From the NCBI RefSeq assembly GCF_022538115.1, contig NZ_JAKZAL010000026.1, forward strand, positions 1-59,098: a stretch of DNA of 59,098 nt, read 5' to 3'. The position numbers and the translations under genes were made by a program. The notes under the pieces are model-generated. The model saw only the letters and a list, made by a program, of their open reading frames with translations, did no database searches and had not been told where the DNA came from. Below are positions 33,759 through 42,540 of the stretch, in pieces (the stretch's first letter is position 1; every line of letters begins with the position of its first letter). Source of the stretch: Cognataquiflexum rubidum. Its GTDB lineage: Bacteria; Bacteroidota; Bacteroidia; Cytophagales; Cyclobacteriaceae.

Positions 33759-36700
33759 ATGAAGAAAGTTTTACTTCTAGGACTTATGCTTCTTTTCGTG
33801 GGTGCAGCTGCATTTGCGCAAGGTCGTGTAGTGACTGGAACGGTGACATCCGGCGAGGACCGTCTTCCGTTACCAGGTGCGTCAGTCGTGGTGAAAGGTA
33901 CTACAATCGGTGCAGCTACCGATTTGGATGGTAAGTTTTCACTCAATATACCAGATGGCAGGAATGTCCTGGTTATCAGTTTCACAGGTTTTGTTGATCA
34001 AGAGGTCTCTCTTGGTAACAGATCCCAAATCGTTGTTGAATTGCAACCGGACACCGAAAGTTTGGGCGAAGTAATCGTAACAGGTTATGGAACTCAGCAA
34101 AAAAGGGAAGTCACAGGTGCTATTTCCTCGGTTAAAGGTGAATTGATCCAAAACTTGCCTATGCAGTCTTTTGACAGGGCTTTGCAAGGTAGGGCTGCCG
34201 GTGTACAGGTAAGATCTGCAAACGGTCTTCCAGGTGGTGCGGTCAATATTCGTATCAGAGGTGTAGGTTCGATCAACGCAGGTAATGAGCCTTTGTTCAT
34301 TATCGACGGTGTTCAGTTGAACAACCAATCAAATGCTAATTTTACACAATCTAATCCGCTTGCATTCTTGAACCCAAATGACATTGAGTCGATGGAAATC
34401 TTGAAAGATGCTGCATCTGCAGCCATCTACGGTTCTCAAGCTGCAAACGGTGTGGTAATCATCACCACCAAGAGAGGTAAGCAAGGAAAAGCAAGATTTG
34501 AATTCAACGCATTTGGTGGATCCACTGAACCAATGAAATACTTGGATGTATTAAGTGGTCCTGAGTGGTTTCAATCAAGAAAACTTGGCAACCTAAACAG
34601 TGGGTTTCCTGAAAGAACTGCCTCATTCAACGCATTGAACAGCATGCTTCACCCAAATCAAAGACCGGCAGATTTTGGAAATTTGACTTTGGAGCAATTA
34701 GATGCCTTTGGAAATGGTCTTCCAACATATGATTGGCAAGATGAGGTTATGGGAACAGGTAGAATTCAAAACTACGAGCTATCAGTTTCCGGCGGTGATG
34801 ACAAAACCACCTTCTTCCTCTCAGGATCATACAATTATCAAGAATCATCTTTCAAGCCTGTTGACTTTGAAAGGGGAACAGTAAGAGTGGCTTTGACACA
34901 TCAGGCCAATGCAAGGTTAAATCTTGAAACAAGCATCAACCTTTCTACATTCCAGCAGAATGTCCCATTCGCTGTAGACGGTGCATTCTTGGGTAACCCT
35001 GCATTCTCTTCTTCTGCAGTGCTTCCTCACAACGCAATCTACAATGAAGACGGATCTTTCAACACTTCTATAGGTGGTGTATTGGGGCAAAACGTTGTCT
35101 TGGTAAATGCTTATAATTCAGGTCTTCAAAGGACCAATACTGTGGTAGGTAACATGGTAGCTAACTACAAAATTCTAGATAACCTAGTTTTCAGATCCCT
35201 ATTTGGTTTGGATTACAGGTTGCTTCAAGGTGAATCATACAGAGATCCAAGGACTCCTGATGGCGCCGGTGTGGTAGGTAGAAGCTCTAACCAGTCTGAC
35301 TGGAGAACAAGATTTATTACAACCCAGACCTTGAACTGGAACAAAACCTTCAATTCAGTGCACAACGTGTCAGGAATCTTCGGTTTGGAATATGTTTCTG
35401 AGACAAGAGAAGGCCTTTCAGGTGCAGGTATCGGTTTCCCAACCTTCCAGTTCAGAACTATCCAGTCTGCTGCAACTCCTGAATCCATTACAGGATTCTG
35501 GACAGGTTACAAAAGGGCAGGTGCATTCATTTCAGGTAGTTATGATTACAAGAAAAAATATTTGGCAACTGTTACTGCACGTTATGATGGATCCTCGAGA
35601 TTCGGTGAAAACAACAGATACGGTTTGTTCCCTTCCATCAGACTTGGCTGGAATATCGTAGAAGAAAGTTTCTTGCAAAACAGTGAGGCTGTTTCTGATT
35701 TGAAATTGAGAGCATCTTACGGTAAGACCGGTAATGACCAGATTGGTAACTTTGCTGCCAGAGGTCTTTACGGTGGTGGAGGTAACTACGCAGGTCAGGC
35801 AGGTATCAGACCTACTTCACTCGCTAACCTCAACTTGGGTTGGGAATCAAACGTAACTTTCAACCTTGGTCTTGATTATGGTTTCTTGAGCAACAGGATT
35901 ACAGGTTCATTGGATGTGTTTGACAGAAGAACCAGAGATTTGCTTTTGGACCAGCCAATCCTTTGGACAAACGGTTTTGGAACAATCGCAAATAACGTAG
36001 GTGAATTGCAGAATAAAGGGATTGAATTCGAAGTTACTACCATCAACATCGATAAAGGTGGTTTCAGATGGAATACTTCCTTCAACTTCACCCATATCAA
36101 AAACCAGATCATAAGTCTTTATGACGACCTTCAATTCCTACCTGCTAACCCAGGATTGGCAGTTGGTCAACCTGTGGGTAACCCTGCTAATGATGGGCAG
36201 GCCGCTCCTGGTTCTTGGTTCGTTGCGGAATATGCCGGTGTCAATCCAGCGACAGGCCGTCCTATGTGGTACGATATCAATGGAAACATTACCTACCAGC
36301 CTCTCGCAGCAGACAGACAATACAATGGATCTAACTTGGCTACTACCTTTGGTGGTTTTAATAATGAATTTAGATTCAAAGGATTTGAATTGACTGCCTT
36401 CTTTACTTACGAATTCGGTGCTATCGTATCGGATGGTCAGTATAACTTCTTGAGAGAAAATGGCACAAGGTTGTCCTTGAATGGACTATCTGTAGTAAAT
36501 GATAGAAAATGGTTGGCACCAGGGGATATTACTGATATACCCCGTGACGTTACTACCAATGGCGGTAATGAAGCAAGAGGTGTTGGAAGAAATTCGGGCT
36601 CAGCTGCTCTGTTGAAAGCAGATTTTATCAGATTGGCACAGTTGACATTTGCCTACAACTTAAGCCCAACTTTGGCAAGAAGCCTCGGATTGTCAAGAGC

Positions 36701-36836
36701 AAGAATATATGCACAGGGATTGAACCTTTTGACTTTCGCAGACTATCCGGGATATGACCCAGAGTTCGTCGGTGCAGGTACAGGTCAGATACCTTTGACT
36801 AAGAACTATACCATAGGTGTTCAAATCGGATTCTAA
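33759..36836 (+). CDS. SusC/RagA family TonB-linked outer membrane protein
   Basis: A 1025-residue outer-membrane porter of the SusCD type. Signal peptide (1-20, ending AFAQ), CarboxypepD-regulatory-like domain (about 25-100: GTVTSGEDRLPLPGASVVVKG), the SusC TonB-box-like LGEVIVTGYGTQQKREVTGAIS (about 103-124), plug (RIRGVGSINAGNEPLFIIDGVQL, about 165-187), 22-strand barrel ending IGVQIGF. The paired SusD gene follows 13 bp later. There are no glycoside hydrolases or proteases nearby, so the nutrient (sugar, peptide or other) is not indicated. Codon use looks uniform and optimised, hinting at high expression. Confidence 0.97.
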   Translation: MKKVLLLGLMLLFVGAAAFAQGRVVTGTVTSGEDRLPLPGASVVVKGTTIGAATDLDGKFSLNIPDGRNVLVISFTGFVDQEVSLGNRSQIVVELQPDTESLGEVIVTGYGTQQKREVTGAISSVKGELIQNLPMQSFDRALQGRAAGVQVRSANGLPGGAVNIRIRGVGSINAGNEPLFIIDGVQLNNQSNANFTQSNPLAFLNPNDIESMEILKDAASAAIYGSQAANGVVIITTKRGKQGKARFEFNAFGGSTEPMKYLDVLSGPEWFQSRKLGNLNSGFPERTASFNALNSMLHPNQRPADFGNLTLEQLDAFGNGLPTYDWQDEVMGTGRIQNYELSVSGGDDKTTFFLSGSYNYQESSFKPVDFERGTVRVALTHQANARLNLETSINLSTFQQNVPFAVDGAFLGNPAFSSSAVLPHNAIYNEDGSFNTSIGGVLGQNVVLVNAYNSGLQRTNTVVGNMVANYKILDNLVFRSLFGLDYRLLQGESYRDPRTPDGAGVVGRSSNQSDWRTRFITTQTLNWNKTFNSVHNVSGIFGLEYVSETREGLSGAGIGFPTFQFRTIQSAATPESITGFWTGYKRAGAFISGSYDYKKKYLATVTARYDGSSRFGENNRYGLFPSIRLGWNIVEESFLQNSEAVSDLKLRASYGKTGNDQIGNFAARGLYGGGGNYAGQAGIRPTSLANLNLGWESNVTFNLGLDYGFLSNRITGSLDVFDRRTRDLLLDQPILWTNGFGTIANNVGELQNKGIEFEVTTINIDKGGFRWNTSFNFTHIKNQIISLYDDLQFLPANPGLAVGQPVGNPANDGQAAPGSWFVAEYAGVNPATGRPMWYDINGNITYQPLAADRQYNGSNLATTFGGFNNEFRFKGFELTAFFTYEFGAIVSDGQYNFLRENGTRLSLNGLSVVNDRKWLAPGDITDIPRDVTTNGGNEARGVGRNSGSAALLKADFIRLAQLTFAYNLSPTLARSLGLSRARIYAQGLNLLTFADYPGYDPEFVGAGTGQIPLTKNYTIGVQIGF

Positions 36837-36849
36837 ACATCTTAAGGAA

Positions 36850-38370
36850 ATGAAAAATATGAAATTTATAAATAAAATTGTCTTATCCTTTGTCTTTGCA
36901 GGTTCGTTTTTGATTACTTCCTGCGATGACCTGCTACAAGTTGATCCAAGACAATCAATTGATGCTAACGGAGCATTGAATACTCCTGACGCGGTATCGG
37001 CTGCCCTCAACTCTGTGTATGCGAGATTGAGACCGGTTTCAAATTACGGTAGGAATTTATTGGCGTTGTCAGATGCCTTGGCTGATGTAGGTGTTACAAC
37101 CTCTAACTCCGGCCGTTTGATTGGTGAAAATAACAACCAGCCCAATGCGCATTTTACTGCAGACCTTTGGGCAAACAGCTATTTTGCAATCAACGAAGCT
37201 AACCTGATTATCGCTGCGTTGTCTACGGTTGAAGGAGCTTCTGCTGCTCAATTGGCAAGATGGGAAGGCGAAGCCAAGTTCTTAAGGGCTTTGTATTACT
37301 TTGATTTGGTTAAAGTTTACTCCTACATCCCTACTGCTGTTTACGCTCCTGGTGTGATAGATGAAGGAGGTATTCCATTGGTTTTGGAAGGAGTTATAAC
37401 TTCGGATGCGGCTTTGTCCCGTCAATCTCCAAGGTCTACCGTTGACCAGGTTTATGCACAGATCTACACAGATTTGGAGGCAGCAAAAACCTTATTGACT
37501 TCTAGAGGAACTCAATTTGCTTCTTCTGCAGCAGCATCAGCTTTGCTTTCAAGGGTCGCTTTGTATAGAGGTGATTGGCCTAAGGCAGCAGCGGAAGCTA
37601 CCACTGCACTAGCAAGCAATGTGGGTACTGTATTATCCGGTTCTTCTTATGTGAATGGTTGGAGAGCGGATATAAATCCTGAGTCTATGTTTGAAGTGAG
37701 GTTCGCCATCGCGGCTGAGTCTATTGGTGTGAATGAGTCCCTTCAGACTTCTTATACCACGCTTCTTAACTTGACTGCCAATAAAAATTCTCAAGGTGGT
37801 TGGGGTGACTTTATCCCTAATCCTACTGTAAGAGGTTTCTTTGGTCTGACTCAATTACAACTTGGTAACCCTGCATCGGATAACAACAATTGGGATGTGA
37901 CTAGAAACAGCGACATCAGAGGATTTTTGTTTACCACAGGTAATACTGTAAGAGGTGCGGGTCGTCAGATCGAGTGTATCAAATTTGCTTCCAAAAGTGG
38001 AGCTGCTTACTTAGACAATGTACCTGTGATCAGAAAATCCGAAATGCATCTTAACAGGGCTGAAGCCAATTATCATATTCCAGGTAATGAAGCTGCTGCA
38101 TTGGCTGAACTGAATGCGTTCAAAGGTTTGAGAGGTTTGCCTGCTGTTTCACTTACAGGTCAAGCCCTTTTGGATGAGATCCTTTTGGAGCGTTTCAAGG
38201 AATTTGCCTTTGAAGGTCACAGGTGGTTTGATCTAAAAAGATATGGTAGGAACGTTGTGAAGATTGTACCGTCTGTTATTTTGACTTTTGATGATTTCAA
38301 AATCCTTCCTCCAATCCCTCAAAGAGAGGTTGATGGTAACCCTAACTTGAACCAAAATAGAGGCTACTAA
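36850..38370 (+). CDS. SusD/RagB family nutrient-binding outer membrane lipoprotein
   Basis: A 506-residue surface lipoprotein forming the lid of the SusC porter. The signal peptide ends in the lipobox ITSC with the acylated Cys followed by DDLLQVDPRQ. Alpha-solenoid (TPR-like) regions are visible as AKFLRALYYFDLVKVY and SALLSRVALYRGDWPKAAAEA. The C-terminal RagB signature LLDEILLERFKEFAFEGHRWFDLKRYGR and the end NPNLNQNRGY are diagnostic. The start is ATG 36850; ATG 36859 is an alternative. Confidence 0.97.
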   Translation: MKNMKFINKIVLSFVFAGSFLITSCDDLLQVDPRQSIDANGALNTPDAVSAALNSVYARLRPVSNYGRNLLALSDALADVGVTTSNSGRLIGENNNQPNAHFTADLWANSYFAINEANLIIAALSTVEGASAAQLARWEGEAKFLRALYYFDLVKVYSYIPTAVYAPGVIDEGGIPLVLEGVITSDAALSRQSPRSTVDQVYAQIYTDLEAAKTLLTSRGTQFASSAAASALLSRVALYRGDWPKAAAEATTALASNVGTVLSGSSYVNGWRADINPESMFEVRFAIAAESIGVNESLQTSYTTLLNLTANKNSQGGWGDFIPNPTVRGFFGLTQLQLGNPASDNNNWDVTRNSDIRGFLFTTGNTVRGAGRQIECIKFASKSGAAYLDNVPVIRKSEMHLNRAEANYHIPGNEAAALAELNAFKGLRGLPAVSLTGQALLDEILLERFKEFAFEGHRWFDLKRYGRNVVKIVPSVILTFDDFKILPPIPQREVDGNPNLNQNRGY

Positions 38371-38382
38371 AAAGAATTGAAT

Positions 38383-38856
38383 ATGAAAAAGATACTATCA
38401 TTATTATCATTGGTCTTGGTTTTGGCTTTCTCTTCTTGTATTGAGCAAAACTATCCAACTTGGTCAGGCGCTGTCGTCGAATTCCAGGATGCCGTTGTTA
38501 GAGCTCCTGCACCCGGGGTGACTTATCCAAGGATTACAGTTGCAAATACTGTAGGCACGGTAAATCTCCAGGTCAATCTTGTAGCTGCTCAGAGGACTTC
38601 CGACGAAACAATTACCTTCAAAGTTGTTCCTGAAGGAACTACAGGTGTAGCTGGAACTGATTTCACTGTAACAGGATCTTTGGTAATTCCGGCTAATTCA
38701 AGTACTGCAAATGCCGTGGTAACCATTCCTAACACAGGTGCATTGGGAGGTTCTGTGGATGTTTTACTTGAATTGGAAGGCAATGCTCAGATTCCTGCTA
38801 GTGAGAATCACAAACGAGTACAGATCAGGATTACAAGACCTAATCCTGCTCCTTAA
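38383..38856 (+). CDS. Lipoprotein, third gene of the SusCD operon (DUF4843-like)
   Basis: A 157-residue lipoprotein. The signal peptide ends FSSC, giving an acylated Cys followed by IEQNYPTWSG. The rest is a beta sandwich with Calx-beta/DUF4843 flavour: TVGTVNLQVNLVAAQRTSDE, FKVVPEGTTGVAGTDFTVTG and VLLELEGN. It lies 12 bp after SusD and before a strong terminator, so it is the last gene of the operon. It probably sits with the SusCD complex on the surface and may help bind the substrate (inference). Confidence 0.8.
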   Translation: MKKILSLLSLVLVLAFSSCIEQNYPTWSGAVVEFQDAVVRAPAPGVTYPRITVANTVGTVNLQVNLVAAQRTSDETITFKVVPEGTTGVAGTDFTVTGSLVIPANSSTANAVVTIPNTGALGGSVDVLLELEGNAQIPASENHKRVQIRITRPNPAP

Positions 38857-38888
38857 GTATTAAAAAATTAAAAATAAATAATTAAAAA

Positions 38889-38915
38889 AAAGGCCGGATT
38901 TCCGGCCTTTTTTTT
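38889..38915 (+). terminator. Terminator of the SusC-SusD operon
   Basis: AAAGGCCGGA-TT-TCCGGCCTTT perfect 10-bp stem followed by five or more T. Confidence 0.93.
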
Positions 38916-38925
38916 ATTTTTGAAT

Positions 38926-39594
38926 ATGAATAAAATTAGTTTAAAGATTGTTACAGTATTGCTTTTGACAGGATTGATTCATCCTGCCATGGCACAGTTG
39001 AAGTTATTAAAAGACGGTGTCTCAGGTGGAAGACCGGTTACGGCCAATCCCTACGCAGAAATCAAAGGGTCTGCCTATCTTCTCGATTTTGAACAAGGGA
39101 GTATCTTGTATTCAGAAAAAGATACGGCAAGAAACATGATCATAGCTTTCAACACTTATGACAATACCTTGGAACACAGATCAGATGGACAGTTAGTGGC
39201 TTACATTCCCTCAAAGATTTCAGGATTTATCCTTAATCCTGATTTTAATCCGAGAGTTTTTAGATCAGGCTATGCTATCCCCAAGGTAGGGGCAAATGTC
39301 TTTGTTGAAATCCTGGTTGACGGGGAGTATTCGTTGATTAGCCATCACTATAAGACTTTGGGGGATGACCTGACTGCTGCCTATGGTTCTCAAAAGTCCA
39401 AAATTTTCCAGAGTGTGGAAGAATTGTATGTAGTGAATGATGGCGATGCCAAATTGATGAAAACCAAACCGAAATCTATCCAGGAAACTTTTGGGGAAGA
39501 TACCGCCAAAGTCAACAAGCTGATCAAGGATTATTCACTTGACCTCAAAGAAAAATCGGATGTGATCAGGTTGATCAATCTTCTTAATAATTGA
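38926..39594 (+). CDS. Exported protein of unknown function
   Basis: A 222-residue protein with a signal peptide (MNKISLKIVTVLLLTGLIHPAMAQ) and no lipobox. The mature part, starting LKLLKDGVSGGRPVTANPYAEIKGSAYLLD, is mixed alpha/beta with a lysine-rich C-terminal helix region (KVNKLIKDYSLDLKEKSDVIRLINLLNN). I do not recognise a family. It lies only 10 bp past the terminator of the SusCD operon, and has its own terminator. The start is ATG 38926. Confidence 0.75.
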   Translation: MNKISLKIVTVLLLTGLIHPAMAQLKLLKDGVSGGRPVTANPYAEIKGSAYLLDFEQGSILYSEKDTARNMIIAFNTYDNTLEHRSDGQLVAYIPSKISGFILNPDFNPRVFRSGYAIPKVGANVFVEILVDGEYSLISHHYKTLGDDLTAAYGSQKSKIFQSVEELYVVNDGDAKLMKTKPKSIQETFGEDTAKVNKLIKDYSLDLKEKSDVIRLINLLNN

Positions 39595-39603
39595 AAATTC
39601 TCA

Positions 39604-39635
39604 AAACCCTTTCAAACCGAAAGGGTTTCTTTTTT
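39604..39635 (+). terminator. Rho-independent terminator
   Basis: AAACCCTTT (39604-39612) and AAAGGGTTT (39620-39628), 9-bp stem, then C and a T-run, 10 bp after the previous stop. Confidence 0.88.
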
Positions 39636-39650
39636 GAAACTCTTACCAAT

Positions 39651-39682
39651 TTGTCTATCCTTGTTCTTTTTGCTTATTTTTG
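39651..39682 (+). promoter_or_regulatory. Promoter of the PTPS gene
   Basis: TTG (39651-39653), 21-nt spacer, TATTTTTG (39675-39682), then 20 bp to the ATG at 39703. Both boxes fit the phylum consensus. Confidence 0.65.
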
Positions 39683-39702
39683 CACCTCATTAGAATTCGA
39701 GG

Positions 39703-40122
39703 ATGGTACACGTTTGTAGAAAAGAGCATTTCAACGCCGCCCATAAGCTTTGGAATCCCAATTGGTCAGAGGAGAAAAACACTGCAGTATTTGGACCCTG
39801 CGCCAATGTCAACTGGCACGGGCATAATTTTGAGCTGATCGTCACAGTAAAAGGTCTTCCCGATCCAGAGACAGGATTTGTGGTGGATTTAAAGCAATTG
39901 AGCACATTGATCAGAACCTTGGTCATTGACAAAGTCGACCACAAAAACCTCAATGTGGACGTGGATTTTATGCTTGGCAAAATGGCAAGTTGCGAAAACC
40001 TCGTCATGGAATTCTGGAAAATCCTCGAGCCTGCCGTCAACAAAATCGTCCCACAGGGTAAATTGTACAAACTCACGCTCTACGAAACCCCAAGAAATTT
40101 TGTGGAGTACTTTGGGGAGTAG
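39703..40122 (+). CDS. 6-pyruvoyl-tetrahydropterin synthase family protein (PTPS-II-type motif)
   Basis: A 139-residue T-fold enzyme. Zinc ligands are His14 (FNAAHKL), His39 and His41 (WHGHNF). The catalytic Cys33 precedes HGH by five residues (C-x5-HGH), the pattern of true 6-pyruvoyltetrahydropterin synthases (PTPS-II), whereas QueD enzymes have C-x3-HGH. The catalytic Asp/His pair (VDHKNLN) and C-terminal Glu (LTLYETPRNFVEYFGE) are present. It may make tetrahydrobiopterin-type pterin rather than the QueE substrate. queE is 8.4 kb away and not linked. Confidence 0.85.
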   Translation: MVHVCRKEHFNAAHKLWNPNWSEEKNTAVFGPCANVNWHGHNFELIVTVKGLPDPETGFVVDLKQLSTLIRTLVIDKVDHKNLNVDVDFMLGKMASCENLVMEFWKILEPAVNKIVPQGKLYKLTLYETPRNFVEYFGE

Positions 40123-40268
40123 TAATTTGGTTGGGAAAAAGCTGAGTTTTATTTATGGTAAGAAGTAAAAGGTAAGAGGTGGGGTCAACCATGAATTTGA
40201 GATTTTTTTTTGATTTGGATTCCTTTTATCTTTTGTTAAATTAATAAGTTAATTTAACAGACTTGCTC

Positions 40269-40643
40269 ATGACCTTTGTAAGCAACTATAAGAATCTGGA
40301 GGTTTATATTTTGTCAAGATCTTTGGCTTCAAATATTTTCTTATTGACAAAAAAATTCCCGAAGGAGGAAATGTTTTCACTTACTGATCAAATTCGAAGA
40401 TCTTCCAGGTCTGTAGGTGCTCAGATAGCCGAATCATGGGCCAAAAGGAGATATGAAAAACATTTTATCAGTAAGTTGACCGATGCTGATGCGGAAATTT
40501 TGGAAACCCAGCATTGGATTGAAATCGCCTTTGACCTTCAACTTATATCAGAAGAGGAATTGGCAAAAGTATTGAATGATTGTGCTTCAATAAATAGAAT
40601 GCTAAATTCAATGATCAATAAATCATCGCAATTCTGCAAATAA
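40269..40643 (+). CDS. Four-helix-bundle protein (S23 / 23S rRNA intervening-sequence family)
   Basis: A 124-residue all-helical protein: VSNYKNLEVYILSRSLASNIF, PKEEMFSLTDQIRRSSRSVGAQIAESWAKRRYEKHFISKLTDADAEILETQHWIEIA carries the family core (QIRRSSRSV-x-x-I-x-E). First found encoded in intervening sequences of 23S rRNA; stand-alone copies are common in Bacteroidota. Function unproven. The start is ATG 40269. It is flanked on both sides by ACCTCTT-type heptamer tracts, as is typical of a movable or repeat-associated gene (inference). Confidence 0.9.
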   Translation: MTFVSNYKNLEVYILSRSLASNIFLLTKKFPKEEMFSLTDQIRRSSRSVGAQIAESWAKRRYEKHFISKLTDADAEILETQHWIEIAFDLQLISEEELAKVLNDCASINRMLNSMINKSSQFCK

Positions 40644-40712
40644 CTTACCTCTTACCTCTTACCTCTCACCTTTTACCTTCTACCTCTCACCTTTAACCTC
40701 TCCACCTCTTAC
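40644..40712. repeat. ACCTCTT heptamer tract
   Basis: About ten tandem imperfect heptamers (CTTACCTCTTACCTCTTACC..., ACCTTTT, ACCTTCT, ACCTCTC) fill the gap between the four-helix-bundle gene and lpxB. The reverse complement (AAAAGGTAAGAGGT) appears at about 40166-40180 on the other side of that gene, so the gene is bracketed by inverted tracts. Confidence 0.7.
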
Positions 40713-40719
40713 CATAACA

Positions 40720-41832
40720 ATGAAGTACTACATCATATCAGGTGAAAGATCAGGAGACTTACACGCCTCCAACCTTATCCGGGCCATCAAAGCCTTGGAT
40801 CCTAAAGCTACCTTTCGTGGCATGGGTGGAGATTATTCCAAAAATGAAGGACTTTCTCTCTGTGCCCATTATGATGAAGTGGCAGTGATGGGTTTTGTAG
40901 AAGTGCTTTTTGGGTTCAGAAAAGTATTGAAATACCTCTCTCTAGTCAAAAATGATATCCTAGACGCCAAACCTGATATCCTCATTTTGGTGGATTATGG
41001 GGGGTTCAATATGAAAATGGCAGCTTTTGGGAAAAAGCATACCATCCCTGTCCACTATTATATCCCACCAAAAGTTTGGGCTTGGAACCAAAAAAGAGCT
41101 TTTAAAATTAAGGAGTTCACCGATCAGGTATATTCGATTCTTCCTTTTGAACCAGCGTTTTTTGAGCGGTATGGAGTAAATATTGAATATGTTGGAAATC
41201 CCTTGCTCGACGAAATCGCCAAATTTGAACCGCATCCTTTTTTTCATCAAAAGAACAGTTTAAGCTACAGTCCCATCATCGCTTTGCTGCCTGGAAGCCG
41301 AAAGCAGGAACTCACCAACATGATGCATGTCATGCTGCAGGTGGTCAAGAAGTTTCCGAATGCACAGTTTGTCATTGCAGGAGTAGACAATCTTAGCACA
41401 ACCTTATATGAAACTGCCATCAAAGCCGGTATTAAAGTCATTTACAATCAGACTTATGACCTGCTGCACCATGCCAATGCAGCCATTGTCACCTCGGGCA
41501 CAGCCACTTTGGAAACAGCCCTTTTCCGCGTTCCCCAAGTAGTCGTCTACAAAACCTCAGGTATCAGCTATGCCATCGCCAAAAGATTGATTCGGGTACC
41601 GTTTATTTCTCTTGTCAACTTGATCGCCGATCGGAAAGTCGTTGCAGAATTGATCCAAGATGATTATGACGTCGAGAACCTCAGTCAGGAACTGAATCTG
41701 ATCCTGTCTAATATTTTACACAAAGCTGAAATTTTGGATGGCTATACCGAAATCAAAGAAAAGCTGGGGACCGGTTCAGCTTCAGAAACTGCTGCTAAGA
41801 TGATTTGTAGCAGCCTATGGATTAGCCATTGA
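40720..41832 (+). CDS. lpxB: Lipid-A-disaccharide synthase
   Basis: Joins UDP-diacylglucosamine and lipid X to form the lipid A disaccharide at the inner membrane. The 370-residue GT19 protein begins MKYYIISGERSGDLHASNLI, with FRGMGGDYSKNEGL, VAVMGFVEVL, DYGGFNMKMA, YYIPPKVWAWNQKR (about 110-123), ALLPGSRKQEL (about 188-198) and VTSGTATLETAL (about 258-269). Length is normal. It stands apart from other lpx genes, between two repeat-associated small genes. Confidence 0.96.
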   Translation: MKYYIISGERSGDLHASNLIRAIKALDPKATFRGMGGDYSKNEGLSLCAHYDEVAVMGFVEVLFGFRKVLKYLSLVKNDILDAKPDILILVDYGGFNMKMAAFGKKHTIPVHYYIPPKVWAWNQKRAFKIKEFTDQVYSILPFEPAFFERYGVNIEYVGNPLLDEIAKFEPHPFFHQKNSLSYSPIIALLPGSRKQELTNMMHVMLQVVKKFPNAQFVIAGVDNLSTTLYETAIKAGIKVIYNQTYDLLHHANAAIVTSGTATLETALFRVPQVVVYKTSGISYAIAKRLIRVPFISLVNLIADRKVVAELIQDDYDVENLSQELNLILSNILHKAEILDGYTEIKEKLGTGSASETAAKMICSSLWISH

Positions 41833-41845
41833 GGTTATTTGATTT

Positions 41846-42355
41846 ACCAGATAGATACATAGCCCACATAGATTTTTAGAGGGAATTGATAAAGGATTTT
41901 AAGCGCAAATTTAATTTTTGATATCAAGGCATGTTTGGCTAAGAACAATGTGTTCTATATGAGCTATGTGGTTAATTTTTTCTTTGGAATTTTGGAATGG
42001 TCAATGGACAAAAGGATTTGAGGTTAATTTACCACATAGACACATAGCCCACATAGTTTTTTAGAGGAATTAATCAAGGATCCATATCTTCAATTTAATT
42101 TTTGATATCAAAAAAAGTTTGGCCAAGAACTATGTGTTCTATATGGGCTATGTGGGTAATTTTTCTTCCGGACTTTAGGAATGGTCAATGGACAAAAGGA
42201 TTTGAGGTTAATTTACCACATAGACACATAGTCCACATAGTTTTTTAGAGGAATTAATCAAGGATCCATATCTTCAATTTAATTTTTGATATCAAAAAAA
42301 GTTTGGCTAAGAACTTTGTGTTCTATATGAGCTATGTGGTTAATCTTTTCCCTGA
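41846..42355. repeat. 184-bp tandem repeat, about 2.8 copies, each with ACCACATAG inverted ends
   Basis: Units start at about 41846, 42031 and 42215 (period 184-185 bp); units 2 and 3 are nearly identical, unit 1 is more diverged, the third is cut short. Each begins ACCACATAGACACATAGCCC and ends with the mirrored GTTCTATATGGGCTATGTGG, so each can fold on itself. A further decayed right end (GTCTATATGACCTATATGG) lies at about 42432-42450. The whole gap 41833-42540 holds no gene. Confidence 0.85.
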
Positions 42356-42540
42356 AGAATGTTGATATGAGGATTGAAAATGTCAATTGAATTATGAAAT
42401 CATTATATGGTTTGATTAGTGCCCATGTTGTCTATATGACCTATATGGTAATTATTTTTTCTCCCACTATGTTTTTTGTTTTGAATTTTAGAAATTAAGA
42501 AATTATTCAAAATTGACTCTTTGATTTAACCTCTGTCCAA

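Noticed and set aside
33759-38856. Polysaccharide utilisation locus
   Set aside because: There is a SusC/SusD pair but no glycoside hydrolase, lyase, sulfatase or hybrid regulator in the surrounding 10 kb.
39703-40122. QueD partner of QueE
   Set aside because: C-x5-HGH spacing argues against it, and the genes are 8.4 kb apart; left as the broader PTPS family.
41846-42450. CRISPR array
   Set aside because: Units are 184 bp, contiguous and without short conserved repeats separated by unique spacers; no cas genes are present.
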